DNA of 56,687 bases from Chloroflexota bacterium (GCA_016190485.1 JACPQN010000020.1:1-56687), one strand, 5' to 3'; counted from the stretch's first letter, positions 16,451 to 25,914 are shown. Notes: generated by a model not told the origin, from the sequence alone. Translations and numbers: made by a program.

Positions 16451-16933
16451 TTACCCTTCCTGCGGCCGCCGGGGCACCATGACGCTGCGGCGGTAGCGCA
16501 TGACCATCTGGCCCCGCTGGTTGGTGGCCCGGGTCTCCACGGTGACGATGCCCCGGTCGGGCTGGGAGCGAGACTCCCGCACCTCCAGCACCTCCGACTC
16601 GGAGTAGATGGTGTCGCCGTGGAAGGTGGGGCCCAGGAACTCCACTTTCTCGAAACCCAGGTTGGCGATGGCCTTGCCCGAGATGTCCGGCACGCTCTGT
16701 CCCAGGGCAATATCCATCACCAGGTTGCCCACCACCACGTTCTGGCCGAACTGGGTGCTCTTGCCGTAGTTCTCGTCGATGTGCAGCGGGTGGTGATTCA
16801 TGGTGAGCATGCAGAAGAGCATGTCGTCGGCCTGGGTGATGGTGCGTCCCGGCCAGTGCTTGTAGACGTCCCCCACCGTGAACTCTTCCAGGTAGCGGCC
16901 AAAGCGATGGCCAGGCGGTGGTTGGACAGTCAT
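16451..16933 (-). CDS. MaoC-family hydratase 1 (possible mesaconyl-CoA hydratase)
   Basis: The 160-residue hot-dog fold protein has the MaoC/hydratase-2 signature: ITQADDMLFCMLTMNHHPLH with the catalytic Asp/Asn-His region, then a Gly-rich VVVGNLVMDIALG helix and FLGPTFHGDTI. Such enzymes add water to enoyl-CoA esters. In this cluster, with an acyl-CoA dehydrogenase, lyases of the Mcl/CitE family and ccr, hydration of mesaconyl-CoA to methylmalyl-CoA is the simplest role. It is much shorter than the two-domain alphaproteobacterial mesaconyl-CoA hydratase (about 340 residues), so this is inference. Its ATG overlaps the stop of the upstream retropepsin remnant (ATGA). Confidence 0.8.
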   Translation of the reverse strand: MTVQPPPGHRFGRYLEEFTVGDVYKHWPGRTITQADDMLFCMLTMNHHPLHIDENYGKSTQFGQNVVVGNLVMDIALGQSVPDISGKAIANLGFEKVEFLGPTFHGDTIYSESEVLEVRESRSQPDRGIVTVETRATNQRGQMVMRYRRSVMVPRRPQEG

Positions 16934-17317
16934 GATACGGCTCCTTCGATGGTAAGTAGCTGCTCAGGCCCAGAGAGAAGGATGAGCAGACCGTTCAACA
17001 GGTCGCGCCCGACCAGCGAGTAGGTCCCGTCCCAAGACAGAACCTCCAACTCGCGTGCGGGAAGCTCAGGAAACTTCATGTTCACCAGATACACTTTGGA
17101 TCGGACAGCTACTCGCTCTATCCCGAGAATATCGGATCTCATCTAGCGGGACTAAGCCCAGTTCTCCCATCACCTGTTGAGGGACGACTGTCTGGTCTGC
17201 TCCGGAGTCAAGGAGGGCCAGTACGCTTCGGTCTGGAACCACGCCTGGAGCACTCAGCATCACCTCAACGACTGGCGCTGGAGGGTCAAAGCTCCCGTCA
17301 TAAGGATAGCTGCCCAT
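16930..17317 (-). pseudogene. Retropepsin-like aspartic protease 3, split by a frameshift
   Basis: The first part (from ATG 17317) encodes SVLALLDSGADQTVVP, a retropepsin active site, and runs to LGLVPLDEIR. The rest of a typical protein, with GIERVAVRSKVYLVNMKFPE and YSLVGRDLLN, continues in another frame and ends at 16930. Homology passes from one frame to the other around 17110-17140, consistent with a one-base insertion (or two-base loss). Both ends keep ATGA overlaps with the neighbours (HEPN gene upstream, MaoC downstream), so the gene was recently intact, or this is a sequencing error. Confidence 0.75.
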
Positions 17318-18341
17318 CAGCGTAGGAATGGTGTAGGGATTCTAACCACCCGGGGCGTCCTCTCTACTTTCGGCATGTATATCGCTTTGTATCCGTGCTT
17401 TGCATAGACCCGATGTGCTAAAGCAACTCGGTCAACGTCAGAATCCACGACTTTTTCATCGATGATAGCAATAAACTTGCCTTCGTAGCCCCTCAGCAAC
17501 TCATCACGGTGCCGCGCAAAGAAAGCGACGGCAGGTTCAAAGGAACCGGAGAGTGTCTGCTTGTCGAAGTGAGGAGTAGCTGGCTCAATTTCAAACCAGA
17601 ATCTTGTATTTCCTCCCAGCGGTGGGCCTTCCTTCTGAACCAATCTAACTCCTGCCGCCTGTGCAAACCGATTGCCTCCCAGTGCAGTGCAGATGAGTGC
17701 GTGGCGACTTTTCCAGCCTAGCTCTTTATGAATATCTCCTGCACGAACGGATACCAGCTTCTGTCCTGCCTGCCTGGCCGGTTTAATATAGCGCTCGACT
17801 ACATGGGCTCTCACGCTATCAGCGTAGGTCGGCCTTTCCTTGTGACTAGTTGATTTCCTGACCACGGGGCGTGCGACATCCGTTGCCTGTATGGCAACTG
17901 CCGCTTGAAATAGCCGAGGAACTAGCCTTGCCATCACATCGTCAATTTGATGGGCTTGTTCGTTCGCTGCCACGCATTCTAGCAGTTGTTTAGCAGTGCC
18001 CAACGCCAGAAAGGCCTCAATGGTGCTGAATGATCGTTGATGTGCCCACTTGTTCCGAACATCTAATAGACCAATCACCAGACCTCTCTTCGCCCGATCT
18101 CGGAGTTTGCGGCGGAATACCTCCTCCCAACGATGATCCATGATCTTGAGGAGCGCTTGAACATCGTAAGGCCGTTCAAAGGAGAATTGGTCACCCTGCG
18201 GAGCGCCTCTACGCAAACTCTCTTCAGCTTTCTCTGGCCAATCCATTCCGTATGCCGAAGACATCTCCCCCTCAACGAAGGGAGCAAGCCCTTCTCTCAA
18301 GAAGTACAAGCCCTTCGTCAGGAGGACAAGGTCTTCCAGCA

Positions 18342-18345
<4 letters not shown>
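17317..18345 (-). CDS. HEPN (Swt1-like) domain fused to a DUF5678-like domain
   Basis: The protein has 342 residues. The N-terminal 130 or so residues are helical, resembling Swt1-type HEPN domains, with VRNKWAHQ giving the R-x4-H motif of HEPN ribonucleases. The middle (about 170-260) is not recognised and may be a DNA- or RNA-binding segment. The C-terminus (YEGKFIAIIDEKVVDSD, then KHGYKAIYMPKV) matches DUF5678, a small domain often encoded next to retropepsin-like proteases. Here the protease gene follows with an ATGA overlap, and the start overlaps the acyl-CoA dehydrogenase stop in the same way. A toxin or stress-defence role is suggested by the HEPN motif only. Confidence 0.7.
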
Positions 18346-19511
<1,166 letters not shown>

Positions 19512-19515
19512 CGGG

Positions 19516-19734
19516 CTACTCGTACAGCTTAACGACCTTCACAGTGCCGGGCGGGCAGGCCTGGATGCAAAGGTCGCACAGGGTGCACTCGTCCAGGTTC
19601 TGCTCCACGATGGCCAGCGCGCCGTCCTGCCCGGTGGCGAAGATGTCCACCGGGCACACCTCCACCAGCTTTTTGACCAGGTCGGCCTGGCCTGCGACCT
19701 GGGGGTCTACCTCCACCCGGATGAACATCGCCAT
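19516..19734 (-). CDS. FixX-like ferredoxin
   Basis: The protein has 72 residues. A single complete [4Fe-4S] motif, CTLCDLCIQACPPG, lies near the C-terminus. The first half has only one Cys (VCPVDIFA) of the second motif, so it resembles FixX/ETF:quinone oxidoreductase-associated ferredoxins. GGAGG precedes the first ATG by 8 nt. Encoded just ahead of the acyl-CoA dehydrogenase, it is a likely electron acceptor or part of the chain to quinone. Confidence 0.85.
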   Translation of the reverse strand: MAMFIRVEVDPQVAGQADLVKKLVEVCPVDIFATGQDGALAIVEQNLDECTLCDLCIQACPPGTVKVVKLYE

Positions 19735-19813
19735 CAGGCGGCCTCCATGCTAGTTTGCTTGTCTTACCTGGCGGAAGCGGTGCAGCTTCACGGCGGTGAC
19801 ACAGGTCTCGCTC

Positions 19814-19842
19814 GCTCATCCTTCGACAAGCTCAGGATGAGC
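19814..19842. repeat. Dispersed hairpin repeat (GCTCATCCT...AGGATGAGC)
   Basis: Perfect 9-bp arms flank TCGACAAGCTC, in the 155-nt gap between sucD-like and ferredoxin genes. This is the best-preserved copy of the family in the window. Confidence 0.8.
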
Positions 19843-19889
19843 GCTCGTAGCGCAACGAGGCTCCTACGAGTGGCACCGCTGGCGCATCC

Positions 19890-20786
19890 TTACCCCAGCC
19901 GCTCCCGCACCAGCCGTGGGATCTCCGACACCTCCTCGGCCACCGAGATGCCCGCCTCCCGCATGCGGCGGATCTTCTCCGCCGAGGTGTCGGCCTTACC
20001 CTCCACGATGGTGCCGGCGTGGCCGAAGCGCATGCCGGGCATCTGGTCCATGAAGCGGCCCGCCATGAAGGCCACCACCGGCAGCCTGCTCTTCTGCTCC
20101 CGTAGGTAGGTGGCGAGCTGGGCCTCCATGGTGCCGCCCGGCTCCGAGTAGATGACGATGGCCCGGGTCTCGGGGTCGGCCTCGAAGAGGGGCATGAAGT
20201 CGGCGTAGGTGTTGCCGATGATGGGGTCGCCGCCGATGCTGATGGCGGTGCTCTGGCCCAGCCCCGCGGCGGTGAGGGTGTTGGCGATCTCCGTGGTCAT
20301 GCCGCCGCTGCGGGACAGCACGCCCACGGGGCCGGGCATGTAGGCCTTGCGGGTATCCTCCGCAGGGCCACCCACGCCCCCCACCTTGGACTTGTGGGGC
20401 GAGATGATGCCCAGGCAGTTGGGGCCGATGACCCGGGCGCCGTACTGGTCCGCCAGCTCAATGAGCTGCACCGTCTCGTTGCGGGGCATGCGCTCGGTGA
20501 CGATGACGATGAGCTTGATGCCCGCCTCAATGGCCTCCATGGCCGCGTCGGCGGCGAAGGCGGGCGGCACCGTGACCACCGAGGCGTCCACCCGCATCCG
20601 CTCGGTGATCTGGCGCACGGTATCGAAGACGGGAACGCCGTAGACGTCCCGCCCCTTGCGGCCCGGCGTCACCCCGCCGACTACCTTGGCCCCGTAGTTC
20701 AGGCACTCCCGGGTCACGTTCACGGCCTCCCGGCCCGTGATGCCCTGGATGATGAAGGTAGTGTTCTCGTCGATAAGGATGGACAT
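19890..20786 (-). CDS. CoA ligase (ADP-forming) alpha subunit, SucD-like
   Basis: The protein has 298 residues. The N-terminal CoA-binding Rossmann domain has IIQGITGREA and GVTPGRKG; GPNCLGIISP and the phospho-His motif GHAGTIVEGK are intact. The family includes succinyl-CoA synthetase and malate-CoA ligase (MtkB). ATG 20786 has GGAG 6 nt upstream and gives the family start MSILIDENT. Its place in a cluster with malyl-CoA lyase homologues raises malate or a C5 diacid as an alternative substrate. It pairs with the beta subunit encoded upstream. Confidence 0.88.
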   Translation of the reverse strand: MSILIDENTTFIIQGITGREAVNVTRECLNYGAKVVGGVTPGRKGRDVYGVPVFDTVRQITERMRVDASVVTVPPAFAADAAMEAIEAGIKLIVIVTERMPRNETVQLIELADQYGARVIGPNCLGIISPHKSKVGGVGGPAEDTRKAYMPGPVGVLSRSGGMTTEIANTLTAAGLGQSTAISIGGDPIIGNTYADFMPLFEADPETRAIVIYSEPGGTMEAQLATYLREQKSRLPVVAFMAGRFMDQMPGMRFGHAGTIVEGKADTSAEKIRRMREAGISVAEEVSEIPRLVRERLG

Positions 20787-20801
20787 GTTATGCTCCCCGT
20801 G

Positions 20802-20834
20802 CCGCCCGCCCTTCGACAAGCTCAGGACGGGCGG
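20802..20834. repeat. Dispersed repeat, CCGCCCG...CGGGCGG variant
   Basis: The TTCGACAAGCTCAGG core is enclosed by 7-bp arms of different sequence from other copies. The arms change while remaining complementary. Confidence 0.7.
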
Positions 20835-20847
20835 AAAACATATCTCC

Positions 20848-20876
20848 GCTCATGGTGAGCTTGTCGAACCATGAGC
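20848..20876. repeat. Dispersed hairpin repeat (GCTCATGG...CCATGAGC), second copy
   Basis: This is identical in arms and loop to the unit at 5376-5404, 13 nt after another family member. It lies between sucC-like and sucD-like genes. Confidence 0.75.
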
Positions 20877-20885
20877 AGCGTTGTC

Positions 20886-22091
20886 CTACACAGTCTGCAT
20901 CTTGGCCACGGCCCGACGCGCCGCCTCGTCCATGGACACACTCCGGTCGTAGTACTCCACGCCGTACTTGCGGAGGATCTTGAAGCCCTCGCCCTCCCAT
21001 GAGCCGGGGATGCGGAAAATCGCGATCTTCTCCGCGGGGTCGTAGCCCGACTCCACCACGCCCTTGATGACGCCCCGGGCCACGATGTCCACCCGGGTGT
21101 TGCTCACCACGTTCATCATCACCGCGATCTTGTCCACGCCCGGCTTGGAGAGGATGAGCTTGGTCAGCTCGCAGGCCTTGCTGACACTGGGATTGCCGCC
21201 GATCTCGCAGTAGTTGGCGGCCCTGCCGCCGTACTTGCGGACGGCGTCGAAGAGGGTGAGGCTGCCTCCGCCGGCGCCGATGATCAGCCCCAGGTCGCCG
21301 TCGAACTCCACGATGCGGCCGGCCACGCCCCGGGTGTCCTGAGCGTCGATCTGGGCGCCCCGAATCTCGAAGGGCGTCGGCGGCCGGGCCTGCCGGGTCT
21401 CCTCCCGCCCGATGCCCAGCTCCTGGAGCAGCGCCCCCTGGCGGTCCCGGGCGTCCTCGTCCATGTCCACGTGGCAGTCCAGGCAGACGAAGCTACCGTT
21501 CTCCAGCCGGGCCAGGGGATTGATCTCCGCCAGGGTCAGGCCGTGGGCCAGGAAGGCCCGGGCCAGCCTGCTGAGGATGGGCGTCAGGGCCGTGAGCTCG
21601 TTGCCGGTGATGCCCAGGGAGGCCACAACCTCCTTCATCTTGTAGTCGGAGACAGGGCGCAGGCTGGAGAAGGTGGCCTGGGTCAGGTGCTCCGGGTGCT
21701 GCTCCGCCACTTCCTCGATGTCGATACCGCCCATGTCGCTGAAGATAATGGCGGGCCGCTTGGCCAGGGTGTTGTAGATGACGCCGGCGTAGTACTCCTT
21801 GGCCACGGGCGCCTTCGGCTCGATGAGCACCGAGCGGGGCACCTGGCCGCTGATGGGGAGCCGGAGGATCTCCGCCGCGGCCTGGCGCGCTTCCTGGGGC
21901 GAGCTGGCGAACTTGACGCCGCCCGCCTTCATGCGGCCGCCGCTGAGCACCTGGGACTTGAGCACCACCGTGCCGCCCAGCTCGCCCGCGGTGGCCGCGG
22001 CTTCCTCCGGGGTGGACGCCACCCGGAAGCTCGCCAGGGGCACCTCGTACCGGCGGAGGAGGGTCTTAGCTTCGTACTCGTAGAATCGCAT
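20886..22091 (-). CDS. CoA ligase (ADP-forming) beta subunit, SucC-like
   Basis: The ATP-grasp protein has 401 residues. The N-terminal FYEYEAKTLLRRYEVP, VVLKSQVLSGGRMKAGGV, GGIDIEEVAEQHPE and INPLARLE are the ATP-grasp and metal segments; GAGGGSLTLFD and NYCEIGGNPS belong to the C-terminal CoA-ligase domain shared with succinyl-CoA synthetase. It differs noticeably from housekeeping SucC (for example LSGGRMKAGGV), so malate, citramalate or another diacid is possible. It is followed after two dispersed repeats by the alpha subunit. Confidence 0.87.
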   Translation of the reverse strand: MRFYEYEAKTLLRRYEVPLASFRVASTPEEAAATAGELGGTVVLKSQVLSGGRMKAGGVKFASSPQEARQAAAEILRLPISGQVPRSVLIEPKAPVAKEYYAGVIYNTLAKRPAIIFSDMGGIDIEEVAEQHPEHLTQATFSSLRPVSDYKMKEVVASLGITGNELTALTPILSRLARAFLAHGLTLAEINPLARLENGSFVCLDCHVDMDEDARDRQGALLQELGIGREETRQARPPTPFEIRGAQIDAQDTRGVAGRIVEFDGDLGLIIGAGGGSLTLFDAVRKYGGRAANYCEIGGNPSVSKACELTKLILSKPGVDKIAVMMNVVSNTRVDIVARGVIKGVVESGYDPAEKIAIFRIPGSWEGEGFKILRKYGVEYYDRSVSMDEAARRAVAKMQTV

Positions 22092-22119
22092 ATCAAGCTC
22101 TTTCGTGAGGAAAACTTTG

Positions 22120-22422
22120 CTATCTATTTCTGCTGCGCTGCTCTAACCAGCGCTTTAAAGAACGCTGGCTTTCACCCAACGGGTAACCGGCCAGTAAGCC
22201 CTCAATACTGATATCCTCATCAAGGTCCGGCCAGTGTATTCCCTCGCCTCCGCCGCTCAGTTGCCAGTTGTGACGCGCTTTCAGCGTGCCATGGAGGAGC
22301 CGGGGAAACCATCCGATGGGCACCGAGAGAGTGCGTCCATCCATAAGATCGACGGTTAACGTGTCCTCCGTGACTCGAACGTCTTTTACCTGCTCCCCTG
22401 GGTTAATGTCCGAACCTCGCAT
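22120..22422 (-). CDS. DUF2442 protein, copy 1
   Basis: The protein has 100 residues from the ATG at 22422 (frame open four codons further). VTLTVDLMDG-type core (TVDLMDGRTLSVPIGWFPRLL), HWPDLDEDISIEGLL and a basic tail are characteristic of DUF2442, usually found beside a DUF4160 gene in a putative toxin-antitoxin-like pair. The DUF4160 partner is missing here; a second copy at 22977 retains it. The first part is nearly identical at DNA level to that copy, so this is a duplicate. Confidence 0.8.
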   Translation of the reverse strand: MRGSDINPGEQVKDVRVTEDTLTVDLMDGRTLSVPIGWFPRLLHGTLKARHNWQLSGGGEGIHWPDLDEDISIEGLLAGYPLGESQRSLKRWLEQRSRNR

Positions 22423-22469
22423 CCCAAGCCTCAAAAGGTCCTCTTACGTTCAGTCCCCAATACCACCGT

Positions 22470-22494
22470 TCGTCCTGAGCCTGTCGAAGGACGA
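22470..22494. repeat. Dispersed repeat copy (TCGTCCT...AGGACGA)
   Basis: Seven-base complementary arms flank GAGCCTGTCGA, in the space between the first DUF2442 gene and the GIY-YIG gene. Confidence 0.65.
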
Positions 22495-22506
22495 GCTACA
22501 CAGTAA

Positions 22507-22851
22507 TTACCCTATTGTTGCGTCACCCGCCGATGTGCTGGATTGTTGCCGAGCCCTTGCGAGCTGTTTTATACGGGCCCTGTCTCCTTGAATAAGCGCT
22601 TCCTTCTTGCTCCTTGACCAACCCTTGATTTGCCTCTCCCGCTCAAGAGCTTCGATCCGTGTGGAAAAATAGTCAGCGAAGACAAGCCTAACGGGTTTTC
22701 GGCCTTGAGTATATCCAGGAACCAGGCCCGCGTCGTGTTCCGCTATTCTCTTTTCAAGATTGTCAGTATGGCCCACGTAGTATGAGCCGTCTGAGCAATG
22801 GAGAATGTAGACGTAAAACGTTGATCGCCTCTTTACTTCGGCCCCGTTCAT
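22507..22851 (-). CDS. GIY-YIG superfamily nuclease-like protein (UPF0213-like)
   Basis: The protein has 114 residues from the ATG at 22851. FYVYILHCSDGSYYVGHTDNLEKRIAEH holds the paired VYI and YVG strands and the conserved Arg, and RIEALERERQIKGWSRSKKEALI contains the conserved Glu and basic helix. Such small proteins are common and mostly uncharacterised. The open frame continues 14 codons upstream, but those residues (STSSGQACRT) come from a dispersed repeat, so the later ATG is preferred. It lies between two DUF2442 duplicates. Confidence 0.85.
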   Translation of the reverse strand: MNGAEVKRRSTFYVYILHCSDGSYYVGHTDNLEKRIAEHDAGLVPGYTQGRKPVRLVFADYFSTRIEALERERQIKGWSRSKKEALIQGDRARIKQLARARQQSSTSAGDATIG

Positions 22852-22891
22852 GGTTCGACAAGCCTGTCCCGAGCTTGTCGAAGGGCTCACC
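22851..22891. repeat. Two abutting dispersed repeat units upstream of the GIY-YIG gene
   Basis: GGTTCGACAAGCCTGTC and GAGCTTGTCGAAGGGCTCACC lie back to back in opposite orientation. They are fused to the start of the GIY-YIG reading frame. Confidence 0.65.
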
Positions 22892-22976
22892 ACGAATGGG
22901 CATATCTCATTCCTTCAAAGCCAGAACTCTTTTCCCGTGACGCGAGCTGCTCGGCCGACTCGGCGTCCAGTTTGCT

Positions 22977-23249
22977 CTACCGGACAGGCGCCGACCGGTG
23001 CGCCGCCGGAGCGCCACGCAGCAAGCCCTCCGTGCTCAGGTCTTCGTCAATGTCCGGCCAGTGGATGCCATAACCTCCGCCACTTATTTTCCAGTTAGCC
23101 CTCTGTTCCGGTGTGGCATGAAGAAGGAGCGGAAACCACACGATTGGCACGGAGATGGTGCGGCCATCCATAAGATCAACGCTTAATGTATCTTCGGTGA
23201 GGTGCACGTCCTTCACCTGCTCGCCTGGGTTAATGTCCGAACCTCGCAT
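22977..23249 (-). CDS. DUF2442 protein, copy 2
   Basis: The protein has 90 residues from ATG 23249, with GGAGG 6 nt upstream. SVDLMDGRTISVPIVWF and HWPDIDEDLSTEGLL match copy 1. The C-terminus (RGAPAAHRSAPVR) differs and looks replaced by unrelated low-complexity sequence. It overlaps the end of the DUF4160 gene by about 20 nt, the usual arrangement for this pair. Confidence 0.8.
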   Translation of the reverse strand: MRGSDINPGEQVKDVHLTEDTLSVDLMDGRTISVPIVWFPLLLHATPEQRANWKISGGGYGIHWPDIDEDLSTEGLLRGAPAAHRSAPVR

Positions 23250-23466
23250 CCCAAGCCTCCCGTAGTCTTTCCTCATGCTCGTTGAGCAACTGCTCTATCC
23301 TTCGCAATTCTGAGGGGCTGAAGCCGAAATTTCGCGCGAGAGCGATTGGAGACAACCAGAACTTTGCGCTCTGATTGTCTCGATCAACATGAACGTGCGC
23401 CGGCTCGTTTGGTTCGTGGCTATGGAAATAGACACGATAGGGGCCACTCCTGAGAATCGTTGGCAC
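23230..23466 (-). CDS. DUF4160 protein
   Basis: The protein has 78 residues. MPTILRSGPYRVYFHSHEPNEPAHVHV is a textbook DUF4160 start, with the conserved His cluster, and the C-terminal helix LRRIEQLLNEHEERLREAW is retained. It is paired and overlapping with the downstream DUF2442 gene. Function unknown; the pair resembles toxin-antitoxin organisation. It sits in an otherwise metabolic cluster, probably as an insertion. Confidence 0.88.
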   Translation of the reverse strand: MPTILRSGPYRVYFHSHEPNEPAHVHVDRDNQSAKFWLSPIALARNFGFSPSELRRIEQLLNEHEERLREAWDARFGH

Positions 23467-23506
23467 ATCGGCTTCCTGGTTACGTTTCTCGTTTCAAGCA
23501 TACTTC

Positions 23507-24535
23507 TTAGCCGCGACGCCCCATGGCCGTCAGAATATCGTACCCTGTCACCGCGGCGGACTTGGCGGCCTGCTCCCCGAGCCAGCCTGCATCCAGCACC
23601 CCAGCCTGCACCGCTTTGGCAAGCTGCATCAGCAGCCCCTTGATGGTGGCCTCATCGTGGAACTCCCCCGTCTCGGGCACCACCAGCGCACCGCCGCCCG
23701 CCTTGTGGTAGTACTCCAGGGTCAGCTTGGCCCTGGCGATCTGCTCGTCGTCCGGGGTGAAGACCTGGTTGGCGATCTCCGCCTGCTGGGGGTGGATCAC
23801 CCAGGCGCCGTCCATCCCCAGGTCCCGGGCGCCGATGTTTTTCTGCCGCAGATCCTCCCGTATCCTCGCCGCTTCATCCTCCGGCGTGTCGCGGCGGATA
23901 AGGGTCAGGAAGGCGTTGTCGATGGCGTGGAGACCTGCGGCCTTGGCGGCCACCACCGTGGCCTGCTTGGCGTAGTGAAAGTTCTGGTTCTGGTTGGCCA
24001 CGTTCTCGTTGACCCCCAGGGCTGCTGCGAAGTCGGCGATGCCGAAGATCAGCCCCACCATCCGGTCCGATGCCGTGGCGATCTGGTAAGCGTTGACGAC
24101 GCCCAGGGGCGTCTCGATCAGGGCCTCGACCTGCACCCGGGTGGTCCAGCCGCCCTGCTGCTCCAGGTCCTCCAGCAGCCGGGCGAGATAGACGATGTCC
24201 TCCGGCCCGTTGGTCTTGGGGAGGATGATGCCGTGGAAGCGGTCGGGCGCACCCAGCATGATGGCTTGCAGGTCGCCCAGGAAGAATTTCGACTTGATGT
24301 TGTTAGGCCGGATGGTGACGACTTTCAGGCCGAAGTCGATACTGCTCAGGGCCTCTACCATGGTCTGGCGGGAGGCCTCGCCCTTGAACTCGTAGGGGCA
24401 GGCGTCCTCGAAGTCGGCCATTACGTGGTCCACCGGCGCGCCCGCAGCGTTCTGGTGCATCCGGAGCTGGTGGCAGGGGTAGGTCAGCTCGGTGCGGGGG
24501 ATCACAAAGCGGCGACCGCCGTCGATGACGTACAT
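23507..24535 (-). CDS. HpcH/HpaI-family CoA lyase, Chloroflexus Mcl-like (malyl-/methylmalyl-CoA lyase)
   Basis: The protein has 342 residues. Conserved parts include HVMADFEDACP (metal-site Glu-Asp), VTIRPNN, IILPKTNGPED, ALIETPLGVVNA with the second metal Glu, and AWVIHPQQAEIANQVFTPD. Length and C-terminal organisation resemble the Chloroflexus malyl-CoA/methylmalyl-CoA/citramalyl-CoA lyase more than short CitE. It would cleave methylmalyl-CoA to propionyl-CoA and glyoxylate and condense glyoxylate with acetyl-CoA. GAGGAG lies 5 nt before the ATG. The exact substrate range is inferred from the neighbouring ccr and hydratases. Confidence 0.8.
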   Translation of the reverse strand: MYVIDGGRRFVIPRTELTYPCHQLRMHQNAAGAPVDHVMADFEDACPYEFKGEASRQTMVEALSSIDFGLKVVTIRPNNIKSKFFLGDLQAIMLGAPDRFHGIILPKTNGPEDIVYLARLLEDLEQQGGWTTRVQVEALIETPLGVVNAYQIATASDRMVGLIFGIADFAAALGVNENVANQNQNFHYAKQATVVAAKAAGLHAIDNAFLTLIRRDTPEDEAARIREDLRQKNIGARDLGMDGAWVIHPQQAEIANQVFTPDDEQIARAKLTLEYYHKAGGGALVVPETGEFHDEATIKGLLMQLAKAVQAGVLDAGWLGEQAAKSAAVTGYDILTAMGRRG

Positions 24536-24559
24536 GGGACTCCTCGGGTACTTCTGGTA

Positions 24560-25432
24560 TCAGCTCTGGGGCTGGCGCTCCAGCGCCTGGAGGATGGCCA
24601 GGGCCCGGGTGTAGACCGGCCAGTCCACCACGGTCCCCTCCAGGGCCACCGCGCCCACTCCCTGGCGCTCTCCCTCCCGGTAGGCCACCACCACCTTGCG
24701 GGCGAACTCCAGCTCCTCCTCCGAGGGTGAGAAGATGCGGTTGACCACCGCCACCTGGTCCGGGTGGATGCAGTACTTGCCCCGGAAGCCGATGCTGCGG
24801 GCGAAGGCGGCGTCCCGCTCCAACTGCTCCTGGTCTCTAAAGTCCATCTCCGGGGTGTCCAGGGCCAGCACCCCCGCTGCGGCGCAGGCGATGGCCAGGG
24901 CGTAGCGTGCCCACTCCACCTCCTTGCCGCCCTTGGTGCGCATGACCCCCATGCTGTTGGCGTAGTCCTCCGCGCCCAGCGAGGCGCCGATCACCCTGGG
25001 GGACGCCCGCAGGATCTCCTCGGCGTGCAGCAGGGCCTGGGGCGACTCGATCCAGGGGAGGAGCTTGACGTGGCCGGCGGCCTGCCCCCGGGTCTGCTCC
25101 AGAAAGGTGAGATAGGCGGCTACCTGCCGCAGCACCTCCACCGAGTGGCACTTGGGCAGGCTGACGGCGTCCAGGCCATCACCGACCACCGCCTCCAGGT
25201 CCGCCTCCAGCAGGCCGGTGTCCAGCCCGTTGACCCGCACCACCAGCCGGTAGCCGGTGCGGGGCATGGTGGGGATGGCGCTCCGCACCATCTCCCGGGC
25301 GCTGGCCTTCTCCGCCGGTGGCACCGAGTCTTCCAGGTCCAGACACACCGCGTCGGCCCCGGAGCTGGGCGCGCGCTCGATGAAGCGCTGGCGGACTCCG
25401 GGGACAAAGAGCAGGCTGCGGATGAACTCCAT
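24560..25432 (-). CDS. HpcH/HpaI aldolase family, CitE-like lyase
   Basis: The protein has 290 residues, the standard CitE-like length. SLLFVPGVRQRF, VCLDLEDSVPPAEK, VRVNGLDT, SLPKC, LPWIESPQALLHA and KYCIHPDQVAVVN are all present, with the Glu and Asp metal ligands. Possible roles are (S)-malyl-CoA thioesterase (a CitE-like protein used in the ethylmalonyl-CoA pathway), citramalyl-CoA lyase, or a second malyl-CoA lyase. It lies 24 nt upstream of the Mcl-like gene and 18 nt downstream of a MaoC gene, clearly in the same unit. Confidence 0.85.
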   Translation of the reverse strand: MEFIRSLLFVPGVRQRFIERAPSSGADAVCLDLEDSVPPAEKASAREMVRSAIPTMPRTGYRLVVRVNGLDTGLLEADLEAVVGDGLDAVSLPKCHSVEVLRQVAAYLTFLEQTRGQAAGHVKLLPWIESPQALLHAEEILRASPRVIGASLGAEDYANSMGVMRTKGGKEVEWARYALAIACAAAGVLALDTPEMDFRDQEQLERDAAFARSIGFRGKYCIHPDQVAVVNRIFSPSEEELEFARKVVVAYREGERQGVGAVALEGTVVDWPVYTRALAILQALERQPQS

Positions 25433-25450
25433 GGGGTGGCCCGCTGTATG

Positions 25451-25888
25451 CTAGGGGGCGACGTAGGGATAGGCGTCCAGCAGCACCACGGCCTCACCGG
25501 TCATAAGCTGCTCGTCCCTCTGGTTGACGCAGGTGGTGCTCACCGTCACCCTGCGGCGCTCCGGGTCCACCGCGGTGACCTCCAGGCTGGCGGTGATCGT
25601 GTCGTTCACGAAGACGGGACGGGTGAAGCGCAGGTTCTGGCTCAGGTAGACCACGCTCTCGTTGGGGCCGGCCAGCTTGGTGCCCAGGGCGGCCGAGACG
25701 ATGCTGAGGGTCAGCACGCCGTGGGCCACCCGGTGGCCGAAGCGGGTGCGGGTGGCGTAGGCCTCATCCAGGTGAATGGGTTGGACGTCGCCCGATACCC
25801 GGGCGAAGTCCCGGATGTCCTGGTCCGTCACCTGTTTGGAAAAGGTGACCTTCTGCCCCACGCTGACACTCAGTCCGACATCTGCCAT
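25451..25888 (-). CDS. MaoC-family hydratase 2, PhaJ-like (R)-enoyl-CoA hydratase
   Basis: The protein has 145 residues from ATG 25888 (GAGGAG 6 nt upstream). VTDQDIRDFARVSGDVQPIHLDE holds the hydratase-2 Asp and His; RVAHGVLTLSIVSAALG is the following helix. This matches PhaJ-type enzymes, which interconvert (R)-3-hydroxybutyryl-CoA and crotonyl-CoA, exactly the step between the PhaB-like reductase and ccr. The long upstream extension of the frame is a shadow of ccr. It is the second gene of the unit, 26 nt after ccr. Confidence 0.87.
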   Translation of the reverse strand: MADVGLSVSVGQKVTFSKQVTDQDIRDFARVSGDVQPIHLDEAYATRTRFGHRVAHGVLTLSIVSAALGTKLAGPNESVVYLSQNLRFTRPVFVNDTITASLEVTAVDPERRRVTVSTTCVNQRDEQLMTGEAVVLLDAYPYVAP

Positions 25889-25914
25889 CCTGCGCTCCTC
25901 TCGCCGTGACTCTG

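Noticed and set aside
16930-17317. Programmed frameshifting in the third retropepsin
   Set aside because: No slippery heptamer or clear downstream structure at the switch; a mutation or sequencing error is simpler.
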